From the NCBI RefSeq assembly GCF_902712995.1, contig NZ_CACTIB010000004.1:1-64000 (forward strand): DNA of 64,000 nt, given 5' to 3'. Below the pieces are notes generated by a model. It searched no databases. It was not told where the DNA came from and was given only the letters and a program-made list of their open reading frames with translations. This stretch comes from Candidatus Mycoplasma haematohominis (lineage in GTDB: Bacteria; Bacillota_I; Bacilli_A; Mycoplasmatales; Mycoplasmoidaceae). The translations under genes and the position numbers were made by a program. Of the stretch, positions 19,709 to 30,652 are shown in pieces (position 1 is the first letter of the stretch; every line of letters begins with the position of its first letter).

Positions 19709-20215
19709 TTATTGTTGTGCTGCTTTAGTCCAAAAACAAGCTTCTTTGAAAGCTTTTAATTTTTTACCTTCATCAGATTCGTTTGTTGGTTTAGTTGTTA
19801 ATGTTTGCGCTGAAACAGCTTCACATCACTTGTTAATGTAATTTACAACATCATCCTGCTTATTGTTCCCTTCAATATCTGCTTTTTTAGGTTGTTCTAT
19901 GGACATCCCGCCTTGTTTATTCATATTTTCTCAAGCTCCTTGCACGCTAGTCAAATAATTACTATCTTTTTTGCTTGCATCATATAAAAGTTTCTTAATT
20001 CTCTCGTCAGTATTTTTTCCTATGTACTCTTTATTTTCATTTTTTAATTCCTCTTCTGCTTGTGCTTTGTATGTTAAAGAAACAACACTAGTATTATCGG
20101 TATTAGTTGATTTATTTCCATCAAAAGCTCCAGCTGCATAAGCAATAGCAGAGCCCCCTGCTCCTGCAACAGCTAATCCCCCTATTCCAGCTCCAGCTGC
20201 TACTTGTGGTGTCAT
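19709..20215 (-). CDS. PF2 protein, AEEELK subtype
   Basis: 168 residues. Differs from most PF2 proteins: YKAQAEEELKNENKEYIGKN, RIKKLLYDASKKDSNYLTS, INKWCEAVSAQTL (not KWCEH) and LKAFKEACFWTKAAQQ. The only close relative is 23381-23890. The two appear to be a sub-branch that duplicated within the array. Confidence 0.85.
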
Positions 20216-20229
20216 GAATATTTAAAAAA

Positions 20230-20622
20230 CTAAGTCCCTTCAGGTTTAGGACTTTCTGAAGATTCTAAAGAAGTTTTGTCTGGCTGAGTTCCGCTAACAA
20301 GAGCTTGTGAATCTCGTTTTTCTGAATCAGCGTTTGTAACACTATTTGGTTGCGGTTGAGCAACTACATCAACCCCATTTCCGGTAGACACATTCGGTTT
20401 AGAAGATTCGCCAGACGATCCAGAACTTCCATCATCAGTTATTGCTTGTTTAGGTTCTGCCCTCGCATTATTATTTTCAGCAGCTGCTGCTTTCTTGCTA
20501 GGCTCTTTTGTTTGATTATCCGCTCCATTTTTATTGAAAGCATGATAAGCTGCCACTGAAGTAGCTCCAACTGCGGCTGTACCGCCTACCACTCCTGCTC
20601 CAACAACTGCTGGGGATGCCAT
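20230..20622 (-). CDS. PF1 protein (low-complexity tail)
   Basis: 130 residues. Leader MASPAVVGAGVVGGTAAVGA, AYHAFNKNG, then a tail of Ala/Asn/Lys, Gly/Ser (GSSGSSGESSKP) and Asp/Ser/Pro-rich segments. First gene downstream of intergenic element copy 2, so probably the head of a transcription unit. Confidence 0.8.
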   Translation of the reverse strand: MASPAVVGAGVVGGTAAVGATSVAAYHAFNKNGADNQTKEPSKKAAAAENNNARAEPKQAITDDGSSGSSGESSKPNVSTGNGVDVVAQPQPNSVTNADSEKRDSQALVSGTQPDKTSLESSESPKPEGT

Positions 20623-20732
20623 GATTGATTAATAAAGTTAGTAATATACAGACCTATAAAAGTAAAAATTAAATATATAGTACCAAACGCAAACTTAGTG
20701 TCAGTTGCTCCCCTTTAAAAAGATTTTTTTGT
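20623..20732 (-). promoter_or_regulatory. Conserved intergenic promoter-like element, copy 2
   Basis: Nearly identical to the spacer at 29190-29299 over its full length. On the minus strand, CTGACA (20699-20704) and TATATA (20674-20679) are 19 bases apart, a plausible -35/-10 pair. A T-rich block with TTTTTAAAGGGG precedes it. Confidence 0.55.
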
Positions 20733-21563
20733 TTATAAAACGCAGAATATATTTACATCCGCAATAGGATAGTTTGTTTGCTCTTCTTTAGTAGATTCAT
20801 ACGCCCCTTCGCAAATTTTTCTTATTTCTGGCTTATCAGTTTCTGCTGACTTAACTTTAAATTTAGAAGATTCTCCTGTTGCTTTAGATTTACTTTTCGC
20901 TCCATTGCCATCCGCATAAAATTCTTCGTTTCTTATTTTCCAAAATTTATCGTTTCCTGTTACGGAAATAAATGTTTTTTTGTTTGTAGAATCGCCACCT
21001 TTTTTATTGTCGTAATTTTCCCCAGCTTCGCTAATGGTCTTTACTTCTCCTAATATAGAGCAGTACTTGAATAAATCTCTTTTTAATTTAGTTGGATTAT
21101 CTGGAGAACTTTCTGAAGTAATAATCGTGCTTTTATTTTGTTTGTAAACAGCTTCACAAACTTGATTTAGAGCTTTTGTAGAATCTTCTGTGGCAGTAAT
21201 ACCAGAAAAAGGAGAATTAATTTTCTGAGAATTTTTAAATTCAACACTTAAATTATTGCTTTCCTTTCCAGAATCTGCTTGCCATCTTTTATAAGATCAC
21301 TCTCACCACTTTTGATTATTAATTGTTGTTCCCCCTGACTCTTTAGAATCTACAGGGGACACGAGATAATTTTCGTATAACTTTCCTACTGTATCACTTG
21401 TGTACGTTGAAGGAGTTCCATTATGAGACAAAAGAACGTTTGCCGGTTCCACTTCAACTTTTGAAGAGTTTGTTCCTTCAAAAGCCCCTGCTAAATATGC
21501 GCTACCAACTCCTATAGCTCCTGCACCTAGTAAACCTCCGCCTACTGCTGCTGGAGATGCCAT
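20733..21563 (-). CDS. PF3 protein
   Basis: 276 residues. Leader MASPAAVGGGLLGAGAIGVG; NVLLSHNGT; TVGKLYENYLVSPVDSKE; NNQKW then a TGA-Trp-rich WSYKRW segment; ALNQVCEAVYKQNK; LFKYCSILGEVKTISEAGE; TGNDKFWKIRNEEFY; end IFCVL. It is the last gene before spacer copy 2. Confidence 0.85.
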
Positions 21564-21572
21564 GTATTGCTA

Positions 21573-22082
21573 TTATGCTGCTTTAGTTCAAAAACATGCT
21601 TCGTTAAATGCATCTCATGCATTCTTCTCGCCGCTATCAGTAGCAGGAATTACAGATAAAGGTTTTTTAGAAATATGCTCACATCATTTACTTGTATAAG
21701 TAGATATGCTTTCTTTATTTGTCTCTTCTATTGTTTCTTTAAATAATTCGTTTTTGTCTGTACTTGGTTTACCTAAAGAATTTCCTGAAGTATCATCAGT
21801 CATTTTCTCTCATACATTTTTTAAAGCTTCTGAATATTTAGGTGTTTTGCTTTCGCCTAAAAGTGCCTTAATTCTATTGTTATCGTTCTTTCCAATATAC
21901 TCTTTACCTTTTTTTGAAGCAACTTCTAAAGCTTGAGATAAATAAGTTGGTTGCTCTTGTTCATTAGTTTTCTTATTTTCTGTTCCTTTAAAAGCTCCAG
22001 CTACATAGGCAACAGCAGTACCTCCCGCTCCTGCAACAGCCAATCCACCCAACCCTGTTCCTACTGCTGCTTGTGGTGTCAT
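21573..22082 (-). CDS. PF2 protein
   Basis: 169 residues. MTPQAAVGTGLGGLAVAGAG; AYVAGAFKGTENKKTN; YLSQALEVASKKGKEYIG; RIKALLGESKTPKYSEALK; ISTYTSKWCEHISKKPL; WDAFNEACFWTKAA. Very close to 26568-27068 in the second half. Central member of a PF1-PF2-PF3 unit. Confidence 0.85.
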
Positions 22083-22095
22083 TTCTATTTAAAAA

Positions 22096-22527
22096 CTAAG
22101 ATTCAAGATTTACCTGTGTTAAAGGTTCAGCTCCATTGCCTAATTCTCCTGTAGGTGTTGAGACTGATCCTGATTCTACACCTACAGGAGCACTTGATAA
22201 AGCGTTATCTTTTGTTTTTGTGTCTGCTACATCAGCAGGTTCTTTTTTTCCTTCCACAAGTTCTTTCGATCCAGGTTTAGATGCTTCTACGTCTGTCTGC
22301 TCTAAAGTTTCTTCTACTACAGCTGGCTTCTCAGGCGCTTGAATACCATCAACTAACTTATCGTTAGTTTGATCAGATCCAATAGTTGATCCTGTTTTAA
22401 GATCTGGACTTTTATTTTCTTCAGCTGTTCCATTCTTTTTAAAAGAATGATAAGCAGCAACTGAAGTGGCTCCTACTGCAGCCGTTCCTCCTGCTACTCC
22501 TGCTCCAATAGCTACTGGGGATGCCAT
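22096..22527 (-). CDS. PF1 protein (low-complexity tail)
   Basis: 143 residues. Leader MASPVAIGAGVAGGTAAVGA, AYHSFKKNG. The tail mixes Lys/Glu-rich stretches (SKELVEGKKEPADVADTK) with Ser/Val/Gly segments near the end. Nineteen bases after a PF3 stop. Confidence 0.8.
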   Translation of the reverse strand: MASPVAIGAGVAGGTAAVGATSVAAYHSFKKNGTAEENKSPDLKTGSTIGSDQTNDKLVDGIQAPEKPAVVEETLEQTDVEASKPGSKELVEGKKEPADVADTKTKDNALSSAPVGVESGSVSTPTGELGNGAEPLTQVNLES

Positions 22528-22546
22528 AATTGATTAATCTTTTGGT

Positions 22547-23377
22547 TTATAAAACACAAAATATATCTACTTCTCCGGAAGGATATTCAGATGTATCTGA
22601 TGTCTGAGAATTGTATGCTTCCCCACAAATATCTCTTATTTTGGGTCTAGGAGTTTCTGCTGATTTAGCTTTAAATTTAGAAGAGTCGCCAGTTGCTTTA
22701 GACTTTGATTTTGCTCCATTGTCATTTGCATAAAATTCTTTATCTCTTATCTCTCAAAACTTATCATTCCCTATTACAGAGACAAACTTTTTAGCATTTG
22801 TCTCGTCTTTTCCTTTAGTGCTATTGTTGTAATTTGGTTCTCCTACTTCGCTGATAGTTTTCATTTCTCCCAATATAGAGCAATACTTAAATAAATCGTT
22901 TTTTAGTTTGATTTTGTTGTCTGGAGTTCTGTCTGCAGGAGTTATTGTATTTTTATCTTTTTTATAAACAACTTCACAAACCTTATTTAAAGCTGTTGTT
23001 AAAGAACTTTCGGCAGAAAAAGCTGAACCTACCTTACTTGCGTCTTTAAATTCATCACTTAAACTATCCTTTTTTAACTTGAAATCTTTTTGTCATCTTT
23101 CGTAAGATCACTTCCACCATTTTTCATTATTTGCTGTTGCGTCACCTACTGCTTTGGATCCTATAGGAGCTACTAGGTAACGTCCGTATGTCTTTCCTAT
23201 TCAAGAATCAGTTGTATAGGTTGAAAATGTAGAGTCCTCAGACAAAAGAACGTTCGCTGGTTCTGCCTCAACTTCTAAGGAACCTGAACCTTCAAAAGCT
23301 CCGGCTAAATATGCACTACCAACTCCTATAGCTCCTGCGCCCAATAAACCTCCGCCTACTGCTGCTGGGGATGCCAT
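22547..23377 (-). CDS. PF3 protein
   Basis: 276 residues, interrupted early by TGA (WIGKTYGRYLVAPIG), so no long standard-code frame exists. NVLLSEDSTF; NNEKWWKWSYERW; ALNKVCEVVYKKDK; LFKYCSILGEMKTISE; IGNDKFWEIRDKEFY; RDICGEAYN; end IFCVL. Starts 3 bases after a PF2 stop. Confidence 0.85.
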
Positions 23378-23380
23378 ATA

Positions 23381-23890
23381 TTACTGTTGTGCTGCTTTAG
23401 TTCAAAAACAAGCTTTTTTGAAAGCTTTTAATTTTTTACCTTCATTAGAAGATTCAGTTGTTGGTTTAGTTGATAATGTTTGCACTGAAACAGCTTCGCA
23501 TCATTTATTTATGTAATCTACAATGCTATCTTGTTTATCAGAATTCTCTATATCATCTGATCCTGGTTGGTCTTCTTGCATCTTATCTTGTTTATTCATA
23601 TCTGTTCAAACGCCTTTTACACTAGTCAAATAATTACTATCTTTTGTACTTGCATCATATAAAAGCTTTTTAATTCTGTCCTCTAAGTTGTTTCCTATGT
23701 ACTCTTTTTTCTCAGTTTTTAATTCTTCTTCTGCTTGTAATCTGTATGTTAAAGAAGCAACACTAGTATTATCAGAATTAGTTGATTTATCTCCGCCAAA
23801 AGCTCCAGCAGCATAAGCAACAGCAGTACCTCCCGCGCCTGCTGCAGCTAAACCACCTAATCCTGTTCCTACTGCTGCTTGTGATGTCAT
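23381..23890 (-). CDS. PF2 protein, AEEELK subtype
   Basis: 169 residues, MTSQAAVGTGLGGLAAAGAG start. Shares YRLQAEEELKTEKKEYIG, RIKKLLYDAS, INKWCEAVSVQTL and KACFWTKAAQQ with 19709-20215. It sits between two PF3 genes with no PF1 before it, which breaks the usual unit order. Confidence 0.85.
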
Positions 23891-23912
23891 GTAACCTAAC
23901 TATTCAATAATC

Positions 23913-24767
23913 CTATATAGCACAAAATTTAGTTATTTCTGCTAAGCTAGGGCTTGCATCTGTAGATTCGGTTGAACTAGATTGTTTCCTATATGCCTCT
24001 TCACATCTTCCTCTTATATTTTTCTTTTCATTCTTATTATCGACATAAAATTTTTTAAAGAATTTGCTGGTATCATCATCTCCTCTTTTGCTCCCTTTGT
24101 TTGAATAAAATTCCTCGCTTCTTTTGTTTCAAAACTTATCATTGCCTGTTATAGCTACAAATTTCTTAGCATTCTCAGGGTTTCCGCCATAATTAGTATC
24201 ATTTCCGTAAGTCTCTTTACTCACATCACTAATAGTTTTCACTTCTCCTAATATAGAACAGTACTTGAATAAATTATTTTTTAATTTAACCTCATTGCCT
24301 GCGGGATTGGCGCTTGGAGTTATTTTGCTTTTATCTTGTTCATAAACAAATTTACAAACCTTATTTAAAGAAGTAGAAGAATCTGATACAGAAGTACTAT
24401 CTAAAAAAGCTTTACTTACTTTATTTGTACCGTTAAATTCTTCACTTAAAGTTCCTGGACTGTTTGCTAAATCTCTTTTTCAGTTCTCATAAGATCACTC
24501 TCATCATTTTTTATTATCAATCGTTACATTCCCTTTTGTTTGGGAACCTATAGGAGAAACTAAATAATGCCCATATCCTTTTCCTATTCAACCACTAGTT
24601 GCATAGCCTGAAGAAAAGTTAGCTTCAGAAGACAAAAGAACGTTCGCTGGTTCCGCCTCAACTTCTAAGGAATCTGACCCTTCAAAAGCTCCTGCTAAAT
24701 ATGCGCTGCCAACTCCTATAGCTCCTGCGCCTAGTAAACCGCCGCCTACTGCTGCTGGGGATGCCAT
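23913..24767 (-). CDS. PF3 protein, FCAI-ending subtype
   Basis: 284 residues. The N-terminal half is standard (NVLLSSEANFSS, WIGKGYGHYLVSPIG, WWEWSYENW). The C-terminal part is a distinct version: EEFYSNKGSKRGDDDTSKFF, RGRCEEAYRKQSSSTES and LAEITKFCAI. Only 35694-36542 shares this tail, suggesting exchange of C-terminal segments between PF3 genes. Confidence 0.85.
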
Positions 24768-24776
24768 AACTATTCT

Positions 24777-25268
24777 TTAAGCAACATTTCTACCAACAAA
24801 ACAAATTTTTTGGAAAATGCCAAACTCTTCTGTCTTGCTTGGATCATAAACTGTTTCTTTTTTAGTTTCACATCATTTTTTAGTGTAGTTGTAAGTTATT
24901 TCCGCTTCTCCGTCTTCTAAATTATCAGGCTTTTTCAATTTACTAATTGTGCTCTCTGTAGGTTTATTATCTTCAGTCAAATTCATACTTTCTAAAGCGC
25001 TTCCTAAATCTTGCTTGTACTTTGTTTCTTTTTCTTTTGACTTCATCCAAACTTTAACTTTCGAATCTTGACCGTTCTCGCCTATATATTCTTTATTCAA
25101 TGTCACAGTTTGTTTTGATGCCTTAGATAAATAAGTCTCTTTTAAATTCTCATCTGCCTTCTTCTTTTTTGCTTCAAAAGCCCCAGCTGCATATGCAACT
25201 GCAGTACCTCCTGCTCCTGCAGCGGCTAATCCCCCTATTCCAGCCCCAACTGCTGCTTGTGGTGTCAT
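24777..25268 (-). CDS. PF5 protein (about 164 aa)
   Basis: 163 residues. PF2-type leader MTPQAAVGAGIGGLAAAGAG, but the body differs: TYLSKASKQTVTLNKEYIGE, DSKVKVWMKSKEKETKYKQD, PTESTISKLKKPDNL, YNYTKKWCETKKE and FQKICFVGRNVA. Two Cys at WCE and ICF. It takes the PF2 position between PF1 and PF3. Confidence 0.85.
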
Positions 25269-25280
25269 ATTTATCTAAAC

Positions 25281-25709
25281 TTAATGCCCTTTTGATAAAG
25301 GATTAGATGGTTCTGTTTTAACAGTCGGACTTGATCCAGTTTCTGCAAGTGTTGTTCCTTCCTGAGATTTTCCTACTCGATCAGCAGCCTCTAATATTTT
25401 TGAAGTCGAACCTTCAGTGCCAGCTTCGTTAGGCATTTGTGGAGAAACAACTTCTGTTTCTGCATTATCTCCAGTTGCGGCTTTTTCCTCCGCAGTTGGC
25501 GTACTAGAGTTAGTTCCTCCTTGTGATTGAGTATCTTCCTGTTGTGCATCCTGAGTTTGGCTAGTCTCAGAAGCTGGTGGTTTTTTAAGAGTTGGATTTT
25601 CTTCAGCTGTTCCATTCTTATTAAAAGCATGATAAGCAGCAACAGAAGTCGCTCCTGCTGCTGCTGTTCCTCCTATTACTCCCGCTCCAACAGCTACTGG
25701 GGATGGCAT
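25281..25709 (-). CDS. PF1 protein (low-complexity tail)
   Basis: 142 residues. Starts MPSPVAVGAGVIGGTAAAGA with AYHAFNKNG. The tail is Thr/Gln/Ser/Glu-rich (ASETSQTQDAQQEDTQSQGG) and ends NPLSKGH. It is followed after 12 bases by a PF5 gene. Confidence 0.8.
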   Translation of the reverse strand: MPSPVAVGAGVIGGTAAAGATSVAAYHAFNKNGTAEENPTLKKPPASETSQTQDAQQEDTQSQGGTNSSTPTAEEKAATGDNAETEVVSPQMPNEAGTEGSTSKILEAADRVGKSQEGTTLAETGSSPTVKTEPSNPLSKGH

Positions 25710-25727
25710 ACTAATTAATATCTTTGT

Positions 25728-26558
25728 TTATAAAACACAAAACCTTTCTACATCTGCAATAGGATAATCTGCTGTATCTGATGTCCCAGATTCATATGCT
25801 TGTGCGCAAATATCCCTAACATTTGAATTCGGATTTCCATCTAACCCATTTTTAAATTTAGAATTTCCTGTTGCTTTAGATTTTGATTTCTCCCCATCTC
25901 CACCCGCATAAAATTCTTTATTCCTTATTTCTCAAAATTTATTATTTGCTGTTGCCGCCATAAATTTTTTTGAATTTGTAGGATCTGCTCCTTTCTTATT
26001 AGCTCCAACATAAGTTTCTGTGACTACTTCACTAATAGTTTTTAATTCTCCCAATATAGAACAGTACTTAAATAAATCGTTTTTTAATTTTGTTTTATCT
26101 TCTGTGGAACTGCCTGCAGGAATTACTGAGTCTTTAGTTTTTTTGTAAACATCTTCACAAACTTTATTTAAAGCTTTGGGAGAATCTGATGTAGCAGCAC
26201 TTTTAGAAAAAGCAGAATCAATCTTCTTTGAGTCTTTAAATTCATCACTTAAATTATCATTTTGTTTATCAGAATCCGCTTTTCATCTCTTATAAGACCA
26301 TTGCCATCAAGCTTCATTATTTTTTGTTACTCCTTCCTCTTCTCTAGAACCTATAGGAGCTACTAAATAATTCCCATATTCTTTTCCTATATTGCTGGTG
26401 TTTTTATATTCTGTATCAAATGTAGAATCCTTAGACAAAAGAACCCTTACTGGTTCTGAAGAATCTAACCCTCCAAAGGCTCCAGCTAAATACGCGCCTC
26501 CTACTCCTATAGCTGCTGCCCCCAATGCTCCTCCACCTACTGCTGTTGGGGATGCCAT
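25728..26558 (-). CDS. PF3 protein
   Basis: 276 residues. MASPTAVGGGALGAAAIGVG; RVLLSKDSTF; NIGKEYGNYLVAPIGS; AWQWSYKRW; ALNKVCEDVYKKTK; LFKYCSILGELKTISEV; ANNKFWEIRNKEFY, with NNKFW in place of GNDKFW; RDICAQAYE; RFCVL. Confidence 0.85.
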
Positions 26559-26567
26559 ATATTATTG

Positions 26568-27068
26568 TTATGCTACTTTAGTTCAAAAACAAGCTTTATT
26601 AAATGCATCTCATGTATTCTGGTTAACTCCAGTAGTAGGAACTTCAGATAAAGGTTTTTTAGAAATATGCTCACATCATTTACTTGTATAGGTAGATATG
26701 CTTTCTTTATTTGCCTCTTCTATTGTTTCTTTAAATAATTCATCTTTGTCTGTATTTGGTTTACCTAAAGAGTTTTCTGAAGTATCATCATTCATTTTGT
26801 CTCATACATTTTTTAAAGTTTCGGAATATTTAGGAGAAGTACTATCTGCTAAAAGCGTTTTGATTCTACTATCTTTATTCTCGCCGATATATTCCTTACC
26901 TGCATTCGAAGAAGCCGCTAAAGCTTGAAATAAATAATTTTTAACTTCCTCATCTTTCTTAATTTCTTTTTCTCCAAAAGCTCCAGCAGCATAAGCGACT
27001 GCTGTTCCGCCTACTCCTGCAGCAGCTAATCCACCTAATCCTGTTCCTACTGCTGCCTGCGGTGTCAT
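26568..27068 (-). CDS. PF2 protein
   Basis: 166 residues. MTPQAAVGTGLGGLAAAGVG; YLFQALAASSNAGKEYIGEN; RIKTLLADSTSPKYSETLK; ISTYTSKWCEHISKKPL; NTWDAFNKACFWTKVA. Only 2 bases separate it from the PF1 stop. Confidence 0.85.
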
Positions 27069-27070
27069 AT

Positions 27071-27454
27071 TTATTTAGAAGGATTTACTGATGTTCCTGA
27101 TTGATCCACATCTGACTTTGTTCCAGTAGATGCTGCTTCTAATGTAGATTTTTCTCCACCGCCGCTATTTCTTTGACCTTTATCTAATTGCTGTTGAGAT
27201 TGTAAATTTGTTGAATCTTCTGTAGGTGTAATATCTCCTTTAGGAGCTGCTGTTTCATCAGTAGTTTCTCCTCCCGTTGGAGAATCTGTAGGTTTATCTT
27301 TAGTTTTACTATCATCTTCCACTTTCTTATCTGGTTCTTTTATTTGTTCAGGTGTTCCGCCCTTGTTAAGGGCTTGATATGTTGCAAAAGAAGTAGCTCC
27401 TACCGCAGCTGTTCCGCCTATTACTCCTGTTCCAATTGCTGCTGGTGATGCCAT
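27071..27454 (-). CDS. PF1 protein (low-complexity tail)
   Basis: 127 residues. MASPAAIGTGVIGGTAAVGA, TYQALNKGG, then Lys/Asp-rich (EPDKKVEDDSKTKDKP) and Thr/Gly/Gln-rich segments ending GTSVNPSK. Fully without Cys. Confidence 0.8.
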   Translation of the reverse strand: MASPAAIGTGVIGGTAAVGATSFATYQALNKGGTPEQIKEPDKKVEDDSKTKDKPTDSPTGGETTDETAAPKGDITPTEDSTNLQSQQQLDKGQRNSGGGEKSTLEAASTGTKSDVDQSGTSVNPSK

Positions 27455-27487
27455 ATTTATCTAATGAATATATAAAAGTATTCTTAC

Positions 27488-28336
27488 CTATAAAACACAA
27501 AATATATTTATTTCTGAAATAGGATAGCTTTCATCTTCTGATGTTTGAGATTTATATGCTGCTCCGCAAATATCTCTTATATTTTGTTTTGAATTTCCTT
27601 CTGAATCAGTTTTAAATTTAGAAGACTGCCCAGCTGCTTTAGATCTGGATTTTTTATCAGAATCCAAACCTTCATAAAATTCTTTGTTTCTTATTTCTCA
27701 AAACTTATCATTTCCAGTTACAGCGATAAATCCTTTATTTTTCGTAGAATCACCGCCCTTTTCAGTAGCGCCATAAGTTTTTGTACTTGCCTCACCAATA
27801 GTCTTTACTTCTCCTAATATAGAACAATACTTAAATAAATCATTTTTTAATTTGGTTTTGTTTCCTGAAAAATTTTCTTCAGGTGTTATTGAATCTTTCG
27901 TTCCCTGATAAACAGCTTCACAAACTTTATTTAAAGCTTTTGGTGAAGTACCTTCGGAAGGAGCTGTTTCTGAAAACGAAGAATTTATTTTCTTATCGTC
28001 TTTGAATTCATCACTTAAACTACCCTTTTTTGACTTGAAATCTTTTTGTCATCTCTTATAAGACCATTCTCATCATTTTTTATTATCAATTGTTGCATCC
28101 TCTTTTGTTTGAGAACCTATAGGAGAAACTAAATAATGCCCATATTCTTTTCCTATTCAACCACTAGTTGCATAGCTTGAAGAAAAGTTAGCTTCAGAAG
28201 ACAAAAGAACATTTACTGGTTCCACTTCAGCTTCTAAGGAACCTGAGCCTTCAAAAGCTCCAGCTAAATACGCACTACCAACTCCTATAGCTCCTGCTCC
28301 TAGTAAACCTCCACCTACTGCTGCTGGGGATGCCAT
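27488..28336 (-). CDS. PF3 protein
   Basis: 282 residues. Shares the N-terminal half (NVLLSSEANFSSSYATSG, WIGKEYGHYLVSPIGSQT, WWEWSYKRW) with 23913-24767 but has the common C-terminal type (FWEIRNKEFYEG, RDICGAAYKS, IFCVL). The distal half resembles 36559-37425. It looks like a mosaic of two PF3 lineages. Confidence 0.85.
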
Positions 28337-28355
28337 ATTTATCTATATAAGGACT

Positions 28356-29189
28356 CTATAAAACACAAAATATATTTACTTCCGCAGAAGGATAGTCTGT
28401 GCTTTCGTCTTTTCCAGATCTATAAGCCTCTTCACAAATATCTCTTATTTTGGGTCTAGGAGTTTCTACTGATTTAGCTTTAAATTTAGAAGTCCCTACA
28501 GTTGATTTAGATTTTGATTTCTCTCCAGAATCATCGCCATAGAATTCTTTATTTCTTATTTCTCAAAACTTATCATTCCCTTTTACAGCTACAAACTTCT
28601 TAGAATTTGTCGCATCTTTCCCTTTAGTGTTTTCTCCATAATCTGCATCTTCTACCTCACTAATAGTTTTAACCTCTCCCAAGATAGAGCAATACTTAAA
28701 TAAATCATTTTTTAATTTGGTCTTATTTTCCGTAGCGTTCCCTACAGGGATTAGGGAGCTTTTATCTTGTTTATAAATATCTTCGCAGACTTGGTTTAAA
28801 GCTTTTGGAGAAACTGTTGGGGAAGGGATGGTAGAAGAAAAGGCAGAATTAATTTTTTTATCGTTTTCAAATTCAGTGCTTAAAACGTTGTTCCTAGACC
28901 CGGAATCCGCTTGTCATCTCTTATAAGATCATTTTCATCAAGCTTCATTATTTGTTGTTACGCCTCCTGTTGTTTTAGATCCTATAGGGGCAACTAAATA
29001 ATTTTTATATGCTTTGCCTATCTTGTCGCCCTCTGTATAAGCTGAAGAAGATTGAGAATAATCAGATAAAAGAACCCTATTTGGTTCTGAAGGATCTAAT
29101 CCTCCGAAAGCTCCGGCTAAATATGCACTACCAACTCCTATAGCTCCTGCGCCTAGTAAACTTCCGCCTACTGCTGCTGGGGATGCCAT
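28356..29189 (-). CDS. PF3 protein
   Basis: 277 residues. MASPAAVGGSLLGAGAIGVG; RVLLSDYSQSSS; KIGKAYKNYLVAPIGSKT; AWWKWSYKRW; ALNQVCEDIYKQDK; LFKYCSILGEVKTISEVE; KGNDKFWEIRNKEFYGDD; IFCVL. Lies immediately downstream of intergenic element copy 3 and 19 bases before another PF3 gene. Confidence 0.85.
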
Positions 29190-29299
29190 GATTAATTAAT
29201 AAAGTTAGTAATATACAGACCTATAAAAGTAAAAATTAAATATATAGTACCAAATACAAACTTAATGTCAGTTACTCCCCTTTAAAAAGATTTTTTTGT
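29190..29299 (-). promoter_or_regulatory. Conserved intergenic promoter-like element, copy 3
   Basis: 110 bases matching 20623-20732 almost throughout. The same candidate -35 and TATATA boxes occur at the same spacing. It heads a unit that starts with a PF3 gene, whereas copy 2 heads a PF1 gene. The element is therefore not tied to one family. Confidence 0.55.
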
Positions 29300-30136
29300 T
29301 TATAAAACGCAAAATCTACTTATCTCATCGTCAGGATAATTATTAGCATCTGACTTATCAGATTCATATGCTTCTCTGCAGATATCTCTTATCTTAGAAT
29401 TAGGATTCGCCTCTGATTTTTCTTTGAACTTAGAAGAATTTCCTTTTGCATTGGATTTAGACTTATCTCCATCAGCTGCATAAAACTCTTTATTTCTTAT
29501 CTCTCAAAACTTATCGTTTCCTGTTACAGCTATAAATATTTTTATTTTCGCAGAATCAAATCCTTTTTTAGTATTTGCATAAGTTTCTGTACTTACCTCG
29601 CCAATAGTTTTTAATTCTCCAAATATAGAACAATATCTGAATAAATCATTTTTTAATTTAGTTGGATTATCTGCGGCATTCGCTTCATAACCCAACGAAC
29701 TTTTATTTTTTTTATAAACAGCTTCACAAACTTGATTTAGAGCTTTTGGGGAATCTGATGTAGCGGCACTGCTAGAAAAAGGCGAATTAATCTGACCATT
29801 TTTAAATTCAGCACTTAAGCTGTTGTTTGCAGATTTAGAATCCTCTTGCCATCTTTCGTAAGATCGCTTTCATCATTTTTGGTTATCAATTTTTGAATCA
29901 TTCTCCCCTCTAGAACCTATAGGAGCTACCAAATAATGGCCATAATCCTTTCCTATTAAACCAGCAGTTGCATAAACTGAAGAAGAATTAAATTCATTTA
30001 ACAAAAGAACTATTTCTGGTTCTGTTTCAACCTTTGAAGAACCTGATCCTTCAAAAGCTCCAGCTAAGTATGCTCCACCAACTCCTACTGCAGCCGCTCC
30101 CAATGCTCCTCCGCCTACTGCTACTGGTGATGCCAT
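29300..30136 (-). CDS. PF3 protein
   Basis: 278 residues. MASPVAVGGGALGAAAVGVG; unusual IVLLLNEFNSSSV; LIGKDYGHYLVAPIGSRG; ALNQVCEAVYKKNK; LFRYCSIFGELKTIGE (FR instead of FK); TGNDKFWEIRNKEFY; RFCVL. The segment after NNQK has Trp-Trp-Lys-Arg-Ser-Tyr rather than WxWSY. Confidence 0.85.
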
Positions 30137-30146
30137 ATACTATTGA

Positions 30147-30650
30147 TTAACCTCCTGCTTTAGTTCAAAAACATGCTTTATTAAATGCTTCCCATGTATT
30201 TTTATCTTTTCCTTCAGAAGTAGGAACTGTAGATAAAGGTTTTTTAGCAATATGCTCGCATCACTTACTTGTATAAGTAGATATTTGATTCTTGCTATCT
30301 TCCGTCAATTTAAACAACTCATCTTTACCCGTATTTGGTCTGTTCAACGTTGTTCCTGGAGTATCATCAATCATTTTGTCTCATGATTCTTTCAAAGTAT
30401 CTGAGTACTTAGGAGTTTGATCAACCCCTAAAAGATTTTTGATTTTGTCGCTCTCATTCTTTCCAATATATTCTTTTGTGTTATTTGGATCAAGCTTCAA
30501 AGCCTGAAACAAATAAGTTGGTTCTTGATCATTATTTTTTTTATTTTCTGTTCCCTTAAAAGCTCCAGCTGCATAAGCAACAGCAGTACCTCCTGCTCCT
30601 GCAGCGGCTAATCCCCCTATTCCAGCTCCTACTGCTGCTTGTGGTGTCAT
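30147..30650 (-). CDS. PF2 protein
   Basis: 167 residues. MTPQAAVGAGIGGLAAAGAG; YLFQALKLDPNNTKEYIGKN; KIKNLLGVDQTPKYSDTLK; ISTYTSKWCEHIAKKPL; NTWEAFNKACFWTKAGG. Two bases downstream of PF1. Confidence 0.85.
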
Positions 30651-30652
30651 AT

